Position numbers and translations under genes: made by a program. Shown here one piece after another: positions 37,301 to 49,029 of a stretch of DNA of 64,000 nucleotides (the first letter of the stretch is position 1; every line of letters starts with the position of its first letter). Source of the DNA: Gautieria morchelliformis. Taxonomy: Eukaryota; Basidiomycota; Agaricomycetes; Gomphales; Gomphaceae. Location of the stretch: the NCBI GenBank assembly GCA_015179125.1, contig WHVA01000013.1, forward strand, positions 62,001 to 126,000. The letters run 5' to 3'. Below the pieces are notes generated by a model. That model saw only the letters and a list, made by a program, of their open reading frames with translations. It had not been told where the DNA came from and did no database searches.

Positions 37301-38706
37301 ACCACTTTCCGCATTGGACGTGGCGATCACCGATCGTTCGGCGGGGTTGAAACTGAGCGTTCGTGGCTGAACATACTGATTACCAAGCTTCCGTACGCTG
37401 AGTACTCCCACATCCGAGCCCGTGTTGAGATCGTACTGTCGGACATACTTATCCCTGATATAATATAGGTTGTCAAGGTGAAGCGTGAATGCAGGGCGCT
37501 CGCGCTCGAGTTTGAATACAATGAGACCGTTATCGTGACCTGCGACACATCAACGACGTCTACCACACAGCCAATTTACACACCTGCAGCAAACAAATTG
37601 AGCTCTGGATGACATGCCAAAACCCAGAATCGATCATGCTCGCGTCGGAAGGTTTGAAGGGCTGTGCGCTTGCCCATATCCCAAACACGGATAGTCTTGT
37701 CCTCTCCGACGGATAGAATAAGTTCATGTCGAGGATGGAAAAGAGCACCAGAGACGTTGTTGAAATGTCCGCGGCAGGTGTCGACTTCCCAAGCCTTGGT
37801 TTCGCTCATCCTCCAAAGTTTGATCTGTCTGTCATCGCCAGCAGAAACAATGAGGGGGAGCGTCGGATGAAATGCAGCGAAGTTGACACCGCGATCGTGC
37901 CCTTCAAGTACGTATTTCACAGTTGAAAACGTGTCGAACGTGTCGAATGTTCCAGGCTGAGTATTGGGCGTACTTCTGCGCAATCCTGAGATATCCCAAA
38001 CTCGGACGGTCTGGTCCATAGACGCAGAAACCACAAGGTCTTCCTTTGGGTGAAACTGGGCAGACATAATATAGTGAGAGTGCCCCGTTAGGATGGCGAT
38101 ACAGTTGCGGGACGTGCTATTCCATATCCGAATAGTCTGGTCATCCGAGGCAGATATCTATTGTGGCGGTCTCAATACTGAGCATGGGACGAGTGTCCAG
38201 AGCATTGCTTACGATCCACGGCATTTCATGGTGAAACTGTACAGTTCGAACATAGTCGAGGTGACCATGCAAGGTAAACAGACAACGTCGACCCTGAGGG
38301 CGGATATCTATCTCCGTGAAAAAAGTTAAAATGGTTGGGCCTTGAACTAAACAATACTTACCCCATACTTTGACCTTATAGTCGTCGCCTCCGGTAACAA
38401 GCAGTGGCCGACTGGGATGAATGGCTACACCTCTGACAGGGCCTGATATTGGCTGTGTTACACGTATTAACACAGATGTGAAATACCGTGACTTACCGTC
38501 ATGCTCATCGAACCTGTCAACAAGAGTCCCCATCTGGTAGTTCCATAGCTGGACACTACCATTATGCAACGATGCTGCAAGTAAAGGTCGTGTAGGATGA
38601 AAGGCAAGGCCTGTGGAGAGCGTGTCAATATCAATGAAATAGTGTCATTAAACGAATGACCTTTGACCCTATTGCTTTTTGATTCAAATTTGGTGAGCAA
38701 ATTCAT
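34320..38706 (-). CDS. cop1: coatomer subunit alpha (COPI), with C-terminal frameshift
   Basis: Alpha-COP is the largest COPI coat subunit and binds dilysine cargo for Golgi-to-ER transport. The start at 38706 gives [16 protein letters not shown], then WD40 repeats ([87 protein letters not shown]). The helical solenoid follows ([39 protein letters not shown]), an acidic linker, and the C-terminal domain ([31 protein letters not shown]). About 1,210 residues. At about 34401 the frame slips by one base. The expected end [18 protein letters not shown], stopping at 34320, lies in another frame; the original frame runs on with unrelated residues to 34253. This is either a sequencing/assembly error or a real lesion. 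Confidence 0.93.
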
Positions 38707-38880
38707 GTGCGTGTTAGCGTGACGTATAGCCGAAATTGCAAGAAAACCTGCGAAGATGGGGATCGTTGAGCACAACGAGCAGGCTTGATACGTGGAGAGT
38801 AACGCCTAATGTACTTTTATGGGGTGTTGTTTGTACGTGTCTACAGTTACAGCGGTCAAAACGGTCAAATAACCACCACC

Positions 38881-39639
38881 ATGACGTCGAGTGAAGTCCC
38901 CACACCTGCCAATTCCCCTCAGCTTGTGCCTTCTACATCTAATCACGATGAAAAACAGGAGAGCATCGAGGAAACCCTAAGACATCCCTTCAAAGGCTTG
39001 GACGTCCAGGGCGTTACATCGGCTTATGACTCTGAGTTCGCAAAGTTATCCCAGTACGAAGCCGGTATGTACAGCACAAATCTTATCAAAGTGGTGATAT
39101 GCATGCCAAGATTCTCGATATACTTGGTGATCAAGGTTTGCATATATGCTCCTGGTAGTACTTCTAGCCGATATCTCCAATTGCGACACGGTGACTTTTC
39201 TGATCCTTACGGCTTCCTCTGCAGAGTTCAACGATATGCTGCTGTCTGCTATGCTTGAAGTGCGCGCATGGGCCTTGGCACGACCTGTTGCAGAGCAAGA
39301 TGCTACTGGAGATGCCCTCGCAGACCGCATGGAGAAAGTAAAAAAGACTGAGGAAGAACAAGGCAGGTCCCCCTACCTTGGTAGGCACATACCTACGTTC
39401 AGAACCGTTGGCTATAGTTTGTCCATCACCATCTTGCCTCCTTTAGTTTCACGTTTGTTGCCTGGCACGATCACTTACCGACACTTTTTTCTCCTTGTTT
39501 GCACGCAGAACAAACTAGGTTGCGGTTACTCAACTTCATCAATTCTATCAAGTCTGCGCTGGCGGCTCTTACGACAGGTATATAATTACGAAGGTTTTGT
39601 TATAATTCCTTGATCGCCCCAGGACTGCCATTGTTATAA
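38881..39639 (+). CDS. small helical protein of unknown function
   Basis: It starts 174 bp from the divergent coatomer alpha start. Four exons: MTSSEVPTPANSPQLVPSTS through FAKLSQYEA; EFNDMLLSAMLEVRAWALAR through a Lys/Glu-rich stretch; EQTRLRLLNFINSIKSALAA; and a tiny last exon ending GLPLL. All three introns are GT-AG and frame-preserving. About 140 residues. The N-terminus is Ser/Pro-rich and disordered, and the rest is probably alpha-helical. No signal peptide is seen. I do not recognise the family. Confidence 0.55.
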
Positions 39640-39890
39640 TCATTTATCACATACCCACCACCTCCCTCATTGTAATTTCAAGGTTGACCAATGATATTGT
39701 CTGTTAATGGGACGTTACATATAAGGGCAGCATTATTTTTTCGTTCAAGGACTGCCGTTAATGAGAATCTTATCGTGCCAATCAGTTTGACGCCCCGGTA
39801 CGTACAGCTTCCGAAAATGGGGAGCGCTCTACATACACGAGGCATCTGAAATGGTGGTCCCAGCGAAGTCATTGTACCCCCAGCTGCAAG

Positions 39891-42444
39891 ATGACGCAGC
39901 TGTACGAGTCATTGCGGAGAGTGCTTTTGTTGCTCCGAGCCAGTGGTCGTTGGTGCTTACGGACCATACTGCACTTGTGGCGGCTGCTCACACAGAGAAT
40001 TCGTCTTTGTTTCCGCTCAGACCAGCAGATATACATTCCAGGCAAACCAGACACATACTTTCGATCCACTGATGTAGCTGCAGCCAGTCGCGTACCGGCC
40101 GCATACTCTCTGGAAGAGTGCTTGAAGGATGAACATTTGCAGGCATCGTCTTCGTCGCACACGCAGGTTCCCCTTCACGTTGACATCAGAGAGCCACCCC
40201 GGCGGGGGTCGACCACTACAACATTCTCCCCGTCTGGAACAACCTTTGTTTCCTCACCCATCACTGTTTCTCCTCGTGGATCACTCCCTCTACCAAGCGA
40301 TAAATCCGACCCGGACAAGTTTAAACCTAGGGTCAGTACACCCACTAAAAGCCGCCGTTACGATCCACGCCCATCGTGAGTCAAGGGTCACTCATTTCCC
40401 GGACACCGTTTGATTCCCCTTCCACAGTCCTGTTGTATGTTCTCGTCCGATACCTGCCGGGCCATTGTCTGTCAGTCGGGGAAGGTGCGAGCTTACTTCA
40501 TTCGCTGTTCAATAGCGTTACACAATACTTATCTTCATCCAGAAAATATGGGCTCCCGTCAGACTGGCAGGAGTACATACATCCTGAAGGCCAGTCTTAC
40601 TTCGTCCATGCTCGGGAAAGTGCGCCGTGTATCAAAGTCATCACAGACGCCTATGCGTATGAGTCAGAAGTTCGAAATACGGTCTCTGACTTCGCTGACA
40701 AAATATTGGCCCGTGTCGCCTCCGATTTCTGGACCCTCGACCCAGCTCATGTTGAATTAATGGTCGATGTTGATATCGATGACCCAGCTGCATCTTCCTA
40801 CTACTTCATTGACCACGAAAATGCTGTCGTTTTTTGGATCGATGAAGTCAGTACCGATGATATTGATATCCCGGATGTTTCTGGAAATGGTCATCTTCGT
40901 GAGCTGCATAGACTCAACGATGTACTAAGGCGACTTATCCCTCACATATATCTTTAAGGGATATACATCCAAGGAGAGTATTGGTTACATCAAGAATACT
41001 TCCCTTGTCATCGGAAGGCGTCAGAGAAAGATGAATGCGAGCTAGTCGCAACGTTGACCCATAACTGCATAGGTTAGAACTTCATATTGCCTCACGGTCA
41101 ATAGGATTTCTACTAATACTTATGCATTTTCCCTTAGACGTTATCACCGGTAACACGTCAACATCATCGTTTGATCGTGCCCAACTGGAATCAATTCTTG
41201 GTGTCATGTCCAATTTGAAACGTGATTGCCAGTCGGATGGATCAAGCCAGGTTTTGATTAAATGTTTCTCCTCTAGACACTGTCGGAAACCATAGTCAGA
41301 GAAATTGCATCGTTGGTAAGTGTTCCGAGTGAATCCAAGTCAGTTATTGATTATTCCTGTAGCTCGACTGTGGAGCGAAATACGTGTGTTATAGACATAT
41401 GGGTTCCTTTGCTGTCTGCTGATCATACCCGCAGACACTGCACGATTCATTAATTACTACGGTGAGCGGGGGGCACGTCTTTACCGAACACAGATAGAAG
41501 AAGAAGAGGAGTCTTCATCGATCTTCATAAAAGTCTTTTTTCTGCTGCTCTTTGACGCTCCATCCACACATCTTACGACTCTACGCAAATTTTATGTGGA
41601 TAAAGTCGTTTACACGGATATGTGGCGGAAATCCATGGAGGCTTTAACCAACGACTGGCATAATATGATTCTTTGGGTAGGTGTTTCAACCTATTCTTCG
41701 GCAAGTCGAAAAACTCAGACATCCCAGGCGACGGTCTTACTCGCTGGTAAGTATTTTATCAGAATGGTATCAGATTACCTGATTGCTTGTTAGCCAATAT
41801 GAGCTTTCTTGCCATTTTCAATTCCACGGATCAAGTTATTCAGGAAAATCAGGCAGTTACATGTAGCCTAGTGTCCACCCTTTCAAGTACAAGTTCAATT
41901 GTGATTGGTTTGCTGCTTGTCCGAGTGAGTGGTGACATTGCTCAAACGTTTTCTTCTATATTTACACCGTTTGCTCAGAAACATAGAGTTCGTGGTTTGA
42001 CTAGATCATCTGACTATTCGAGCTGACTGAACACATAACAGCCACTTACAGAAACACACGCTGCTGATGGTGTGAGTATCCCAACGCGCGCTACAACTCT
42101 ACAACTATGTGCTTAATTGATATCTTTCCCTCTTCTTCTATAGAGTCAATATATAGAAAGAGTAGCACACCCTAGACTGGGTATGCGACCACTAGCAATA
42201 GTGTACAGCCTGCCATATGCATGCCTCATGTGGGCGATGGCGACGTATATTGCGGCAATTCTCCTCTTCGTCTTTAAATCTGGAGTGAGCGTGGTTTCAC
42301 AGGCGCTCATCGGTTCGATAGCAGTTGGTGCGTCCAAATTCGAATCATGAGACGCTCGGAGTTCAGGGTAATGATGAACCTCAGGTCTGGGTGCCTCGCT
42401 TGTCTGGGTTATCGCATACTTTTGGCAAGATGATCTCCAACTAA
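39891..42444 (+). CDS. WW-domain membrane protein, Agaricomycete-type family
   Basis: The N-terminus is basic and hydrophobic (RRVLLLLRASGRWCL). A Ser/Pro-rich segment follows, then a WW-like module (YGLPSDWQEYIHPEGQSYFV, later SSYYFIDHENAVVFWIDE). The next exons code RAQLESILGVMSNL, INYYGERGARLYR, KVFFLLLFDAPSTHL and a stretch with at least three membrane segments (AVTCSLVSTLSSTSSIVIGL, LAIVYSLPYACLMWAMATY, IAAILLFVF). This order matches hypothetical proteins repeated many times in mushroom genomes. Their function is unknown. About 560-590 residues. The 3' end is ambiguous: reading on gives a stop at 42350, whereas splicing at gtgagc (near 42281) extends the protein to 42444. Confidence 0.65.
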
Positions 42445-44100
42445 TGGACAACTTCCGAAGCTGTCGCGACTCAGTGCGCTCCCTCTCACCGATCGGACTC
42501 GTTCATTTAGTGGGAAAGGTGGCTCCTCGAGGCCACAACCCAGAGGCAGCGAACATATCCATTATTCGGTATTGGGTACGTCGGGCCATGGGTAACGTTA
42601 ACGCCCCAGAAGCAGAGTGGTAATGTACGCCGAAGATGCTTTGTAGTATGGCTGTATTATTATCTTTACCCCGTCGGTATATAGAGTATGTATTCATAAT
42701 GTAGTTTTGGGGGTTCTGGGATAACGAACCACTTGTGTTCATACTTGGCGACTGGCGATGACATCGTAATAGTCGATCCTGTGGCTTTGATTGGATTAGC
42801 TGTAAGTATTCGTAGGTTCCTCCCGTCTGCATGGCTATTGAGACGAATGAAAGCCCCAAATGACCAAGCCGATTTGGAATAATACCTAATAGCTCTGGAC
42901 TGACCTGCGCAGTGTCAGCACCACTATACTACAATATCTGTGCCTCGTCACTCAAATCCGGTGAAAAACATCATGTACATGATCAAGGCTTACTTTTCTA
43001 CGTGAAAGGTTCAATTGACAAGAATTGGATTACAGAATCTGAAGAGCTGTGTCAGTAGACTGGGTCTTTATTTGATGCACTGCATACCAACTGCATGCGG
43101 TGTGGAGGTTTGGTGTGCATTCGTCGATAAACGCGCTGGTATACTTGAGGGGTGTGAATCAACGCGGGGCATATCGAGACCACTTGAAGCATAGACTTGA
43201 GCCACTGGCAGTGCGAGACGAAATAGAATCACTGCCTCATGCGCTACCACGTGGCGTACTTCCCAGACTGTGGCACTGTGCTGCCAGTGTGAGAAGGGAA
43301 ATAGTAAATGTTCACCCAAATTCGCCAGTTACTGAGTTACATAATCAGTGGCGTACACCTCGTGTCCGTGACCCTTTAATTAAACAATCCTTATAAGAAG
43401 CTCCCGAGTAATCAAGGTATCTAAAATGAGGCGGGACACATTAATATTTACAGCCTACACACAGCTCTACAGAGAGTCAGAACACTGGCACTACTGGGGC
43501 CTGGGGCCTGAGCACATGATCCACTACACCCTCTGATGGAACGAAATGCGAGATACAGCCTCAGGTGGCAAGACGTTCCAGTCGAATGTTCATTGGCACC
43601 ATCCGATGCTTTCATGCGTCTACGTACTGCATCGACAAGTCCTTACTGCAGTGGGGCGCATACCTACATGTGATTCTCTTGTCACAGCACACTCCGCTAC
43701 AGGCCAGTGCTTGCAATGTTTTCATAGCCGGCCACGCTCATGCACATGCATATAGAAGAGGTATGATCGTATAAAGGTCCACCCCTCGCAGCAGAACCAC
43801 TACCTCGCACACCCCGCCAATGGATGAACAGTTGCTATTTGTCAATCCGGGCTGTTGCCTCATGGCTCGAACCCTTGGTGATGGCCGCAGGTCTTAGTGA
43901 TTGTCGTCTCCCTTCCTCCCGGGTACCGGACGAGCTGTGGACTGAACGTTCTGATTTAGAACCAGACGTGGGCTGTGGTGCAGGACTGGCTGACATGTCG
44001 CGCACTGGCACATCTCACAGACACCTACACCGCTCCCCAGATATATGACATATATCCCTCAACATCCCTTCGGCTGTGACCGTACAGCCACTTTCTAATA
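42445..44100. other. intergenic, nothing recognised
   Basis: About 1.65 kb. Several 70-120 codon frames exist on both strands, but none has a domain, signal peptide or intron logic. Confidence 0.4.
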
Positions 44101-44170
44101 TTTAATATTTAATTTTTGTATCCAGTTGATCGTCTTTTGTGGCAGGGCGCTATGTAAGACGCATCTACAA
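44101..44170 (-). mobile_element. short LINE 3'-end remnant
   Basis: The plus-strand sequence tatccagtt..gtcttttg..tatgtaaga..gcat..acaaa resembles the 3' end of the LINE at 47110-47165 and is likewise preceded by an AT-rich run. Read on the minus strand it ends in codons resembling that LINE's last residues (NWI against QNWI). About 65 bp, roughly 70% alike by eye. It abuts the bromodomain-metacaspase gene and overlaps its longest possible open frame (from 44126). Confidence 0.4.
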
Positions 44171-46569
44171 ATGCCCAGGGCTAGCCATAAGGAGACTGTC
44201 GTTCTTTCGCTCGGACCATTACCACCGAACCCTTCATTTCCTCTCACCATGGCCAACGGTAGCGCCAGACCCTTTGCTACCGAAGACAATAATTTGGACG
44301 AAGGTGCCAAACTGACGCTTATAAACACCTTCGATGCCCTTATGCAAGCCCTTCTTAGCCGAAAAGACGATGGGTGCGCTTCCATTTTAACCAAGAAGCA
44401 AGTCATGAGAATAACGCTTGCTGTTGCTTTTAGAGGACGTCTTATAGCCACGCCTTTCGTGGAGCTTTCGCAGGTTTATGCTGACCCAATCCGTAACGGC
44501 AGGGTTCCCAAATCCATGTGGTTTGACAAGATTCTGGTATGTCTTCTTGATTCCTGGTTAGCGGCAAAGGCATTCACAACTCATGCACCGCAGAGAAATA
44601 TCAAGGAGGGGATGTACACGACTAAGCAAGCTTTTGCTACCGACGTTGGACTCGTATTTCGGAATGCAATAGTTGTCTATGGAGAGGAAAGCTCCATAGG
44701 TCGTGACGTCGGTGACCTGAAGGTTCGTACATTCTCATATTTATTTGCTGTTACCCACTCTGCGTTTCAGCAATATATCAAGCAGCTTGCGCCGGAGCTG
44801 TGGTTCGGGTATGACGAAATAGGGAAGCCGAGTGCCGCCGAAGGATGTCGTCGTGCATTATTTATTGCCATCGGTTACCCAGGCAAAGACGGCCAAAAAT
44901 TTGAGCTTCATTCGCACAAGCACCTCGAATCACTCCAAAACCTGATCAGTTAATGATCCACCCACTTGTCTGTGGCTGTATGCTGAGAGACTGAAACAGA
45001 GTCCTACGGGTATTTTGAAAATATAGATGTGCTTGCCGACGACGGGATTCACACCATGCCAACTCGCAACAACATTGTGCGTCCATTGATTCTCTCTCAT
45101 TCACTACTCAAGCTTTAATTATATCTAAGCTCGCTGCGATGGAGAACTTAGTGAAAGACGCCAAGCCTGGGGACCGATTTTTCCTCTACTGTAAGTGTCA
45201 TGATTCATCGTTTCTCTTGATTTATTACCACGCAATCACAAGATTGTGGGCATGGTGCCCAGATCGACAACAAGGACGGAACTGAGAAGGATTTCAAGGA
45301 TGAATGTTTGTCTATGGGACCTTCCTTTAATCGAGATCTCTAATCTCTCGTATCTCAGTAATATTACCAGTGGACTGTCGTGAGAATACGGAGCGAGATC
45401 TTTATGACGTAGAGCGTTACCCCAATCATATCCTTGATGATGTGAGTGGTTCGTTAATACAAGAAGCTCTTTTTGACCCAGCAACTGCGCATAGACACTC
45501 CACGAAATTTTGGTCAAAAACTTGCCAATCGGCTGCCGGCTGCAGGCAATTTTTTCTTTAACATTACCATTTTTGCGTGCTGATTATGCGTTAGGCGTTA
45601 TTCGACTGCTGCAATTCTGGAACAATGATGGACTTGGTCTATTGTCGCGGGTATCCACGTTGTCCAAGATACACTCCAGGACCCTTATGCGAAGAGCCCA
45701 GCTCGGGAGACGCCGATGTGCAAGAGAAGCAACTTGAAGAGAACGCGAAGCAAGTTTCAACAGACAACGCCGCCAAACGTTCAGGAAGTGGAGGTCCATT
45801 AAGTATGCTATGTGGTCCTCGTTTGATTCATATCTTATTTACCGAGTAATTTTCAGATCTACCCCATACCCGGAGCGGGGCCCGACGACGGAAGGGCACA
45901 TATAGATTCAAAGGCGAAACGGATGATCCGAAGGACGACGCACCACCACTGAAAGCTGATGTTGTATGTTGGGACACCAAAAGCCGCCGGCATTGTCGTT
46001 GATGGTCCCAATATACTACAGGTTTCTTGGGGTTCCTGCATGGACGGGCAGCGGGCCTGGCAACACCCCCAAACTGGCGGGGTGATGACGCAGGCAAGTG
46101 CCCACACCTCGTCGCCCGATATCTAAATACCTCACTGCTGCACACCACAACAGGCCTTCATCGGGATTCTCGGTGTGTCTGCGTGACTTGGCGGGAAGAT
46201 TGGCGACTGTTCTAACTCCCTCGCAGAGAATGAGATGCGCCCAACCTATGAAGAGCTACTCCGCAACCTCCGGTGCGTCCCTCTATGCACGCATGCAGAG
46301 TCTATAGCGATGCTCAACGCTGACCCAGCGAGAGGATGTCAAGTATATACCAGCAACTAGGGAAAGGTGATGGTGAAACTATCAAGCAGGAACCTCAGGT
46401 AAGAATGTGGTATTACGGCAATCGAATTGTTGGCTAGTTGACTGACCGGCCAATGCACGTATGTATCAGGTCGGCTTTAACAATCCGCCGGTGCGTCTAC
46501 ACAGCCGCAATACTTTATCCATTGTAACCATGTGCCTTGCAGGACATGAAGGAGCGATTTTCTTTATGA
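44171..46569 (+). CDS. bromodomain-metacaspase (peptidase C14) fusion protein
   Basis: The start could be 44171 (MPRASHKE) or 44248 (MANGSARP). The first exons give LINTFDALMQALLSRKDDGG, RLIATPFVELSQVYAD, then FDKILRNIKEGMYTTKQAFA and DVGLVFRNAIVVYGEESS, the layout of a bromodomain. The Asn that normally follows Tyr (YN) is Gly. QYIKQLAPELW links to a caspase p20 fold: CRRALFIAIGYPG, KSYGYFENIDVLADDG, KPGDRFFLYYCGHGAQ (catalytic His), LPVDCRENTERD, CRLQALFDCCNSGTMMDLVY (catalytic Cys; usual CHSG is CNSG), then VSWGSCMDGQRAWQ, GGVMTQAFIGIL and DMKERFSL. Metacaspases cut after Arg or Lys and act in stress and cell death. About 14 exons, at least two with GC donors. The two domains are joined by frame-preserving introns; only a transcript would prove one mRNA. 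Confidence 0.75.
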
Positions 46570-47090
46570 GCTGGCGTACTTTGGGACGAATATACCCTCT
46601 CCCGTGCTGATACCCTTATTGGTGTATTAATAAATGAATCTATTCGACTAGATGCTGATATGTCATTTTCAGCTCCAATAGATTATACTGTACTTATTAT
46701 AGTGGCTCTGGTTGCTGCTTATTCCACGAGTAGTTTTGCTGGCCGATGTGGAGCTAGTCAGTACTTGAAGTCGGCATCGTCGCATGACTGATTGAATTCA
46801 ATTAAGGGTCAAGGTTCACCACACAGGCTCGAAAGTTAGCTGTATGTAGTAGCTATATACAGTGGGAAAAATCCTCACCAGAAATACCAGGGGAGCCCAC
46901 GATATAATCCATATAAGTGGAATTCTCATCATATCCCGGTCCACGCATTTTTCCACGTATTTTTTTCGTGGTTCAAGGGGTCGCCCCGACCGCGAACTAG
47001 CTATCCTTGGGTTATCCAGTGAGTCATGCCGTGCAAACACCGGTTAATCAAAGTGTGGCACCTCCAGAGAGTTCAGGGTAGCATCCCATG
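46570..47090. other. intergenic before the transposon cluster
   Basis: About 520 bp between the metacaspase stop and the poly(A) of the first LINE. Nothing was recognised. Confidence 0.4.
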
Positions 47091-49028
47091 TTTTTTTTTT
47101 TATTTTTTTTATATCCAGTTTTGTCTTTTGGAGTGTTGCCATATGTAAGATGATGCATACAAACATTCCGTCGACAAATATACTCTAACTACTCTTTCTC
47201 CCTCTATCTCTGCAAGAACTCGAAGGGCTGGGCCCCGAGCTAGTCCGTGACTGTGTTTTAGAGGTAATGCGTTCATCTGTCTCCTGCCGCTGTCGAGCAT
47301 CCTGGTTTCTGCTCCCTCCGGTACCGCCACGTCTCCAAAAATACTTCTGAACCTGCCAGTGGCATTGATGTACTGGACCAGCGGGGCTACCGCTTTAGGT
47401 CTGGTGAGTAGAGTCCGTAGTGACCTTGCGTCTCGCTTGAGTTTGCTGTCAAGTTGGCTCCTCTGTATCTTGTACCCTGGGCACTGTGGCAGGTAATGGT
47501 GTACGGTCTCGTCGCTGCTGTGGCACGCCTTGCAGGTGGGGGACTCGACCTTTCCGATGTTGAACAGGTGTTTGTTGAGTGGGACATGTCCCATTCTCAG
47601 CTGGATCAGTAGGGAGCTGTGGTGGTGGGCTAGCCCGCTGCAGAGTTTCATGAAGGCTGGTGACGGCATGATCGGGTCTACTATCTTGTGTGCCGCAAGG
47701 GCCCTCGGGGATGCTTTGAAGAGTTCTCTTGCTTGTTTTTTGAGCGCTGTGCGGTGTCTCTGTATTTCTGCCACTTTTCTGATTGGAAGCTCTCCTCGAC
47801 ATGTGATTGGGACATCTTGCCCGTGTGTGGAGTCCCCGCTGGCCGCCTTTCTTGCCTCTTCATCTGCCCGTTTGTTGCCCTTCACTACCCGGCACCCATC
47901 ATCGTAACACTGCGTTACTCTGCCCTTCCCGCGTTGATTGCTCCCATCTGCTGGTGCAGAGCGTCGACGAGGTACTGGCTTGAGATCGCGCGTCCCTGCC
48001 TAGTCGTTTGAATGGCGGCTTGGTTGCCCACGCCCACCATGTGCTCCCCCGCTTGCTCCCACCGCATGCAGCAGCTTGGCACCCATCGCAGCGCCTAACA
48101 GTTCCGCTTCGAAAACTGTGTGCTTATCTGTTGATCCCATGTACTACCCTCCGTACAACTTTCTTCTCCACCCCCCCTCTGTATAGCACCGCCGCCGCCC
48201 CGACGCCTCCAACTATGGCCAATCCATCTGTGTACACCTTGGCCGCTGCCCGGTCCACGCCCTCTTCATCTACTGCCTCCTCCTTGCTCTTGGGTATCCG
48301 TATGCTGAACGATGGTGTCCATTTCTGTCCCAAGGCGGCCACATCTATTGTCTCCATCTTCTGGGGCTGTATTCGAGACATGTGTAATATCTCATGTAGG
48401 GGTGCTCGGTGCCTCTTTACATACTTGCTTGCTGCTCTCTTTAGTGTTCTGGGAGGGGATGGTGTCTGGGTAAAGTAGTCAGTCGAGCAGCTGCACGGAC
48501 GGTGTATAACTTTGGACACAAGTAGCCTGAATGGCAGCAGGTTGGCATGTGCATCTAACATGTCCTCGGCGGTTGTCTTCATCGTGCCAGTTATTGCAAG
48601 TGCCACCTGCCGCTGTATCCTGGTCAGCTTATTGATGTGGCCCTTTGTACCCTTGGTGTGCATGTATTCTGGGACAAGGAACATGTCAGCTGCATATAGT
48701 ACCTTGGGTATCACAACTGCTATATAGAACTGTTGCATTTGCTTAGCTGCTATCCCCTTGGATGTTCTCGCTAGTCTCTTATACTGGTCTGTGAGCTTTG
48801 CCCGTTTTTTCAGTGCATAGTCCACGTGGTGCTTGAACTGGAGCTCTTGGTCTAGCATGATGCATAGGTACTTGTGCACTTCTGCCTGCTTGATGGTTTG
48901 GTTGCTTACTGTTATCATGGGCTGGGTGGCTGGTCTGGACCCCCTTGTTCTTGTCGGGTCCTTTTCCTGTCTCCTGGTGAACCCCATCAAGCTGAACTTG
49001 TCAAGTGCTGTAAGGAAGTAGATTCCCA
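47091..49028 (-). mobile_element. 5'-truncated LINE (Tad-like), with poly(A)
   Basis: Minus-strand non-LTR retrotransposon fragment. The T-run at 47091-47110 is its 3' poly(A). From about 49010 the frames give the end of the reverse transcriptase (DKFSLMGFTRRQEKDP, IPKVLYAADMFL, RIQRQVALAITGTMKTTAED) and an RNase H start (KVYTDG). After frameshifts near 48124 come GNKRADEEARKAAS and a zinc-binding tail (CKACHSSDETVHHYLPQCPG). It is cut off abruptly beside a G-run at 49032, the usual 5' truncation of LINE copies. Not functional. Confidence 0.85.
47109..48990 (-). pseudogene. reverse transcriptase/RNase H fragment
   Basis: Two main open pieces, 48124-48990 and 47109-47885, carry the RT thumb/connection, part of RNase H, and a Cys-Cys-His-Cys zinc motif. 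Frameshifts and stops separate them. The 5' half (endonuclease and RT palm with the catalytic Asp pair) is missing, so it cannot be mobile by itself. Confidence 0.8.
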
Positions 49029-49029
49029 G

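Noticed and set aside
43068-43774. Several 70-100 codon frames on both strands
   Set aside because: Mutually overlapping, no splice logic, no motif.
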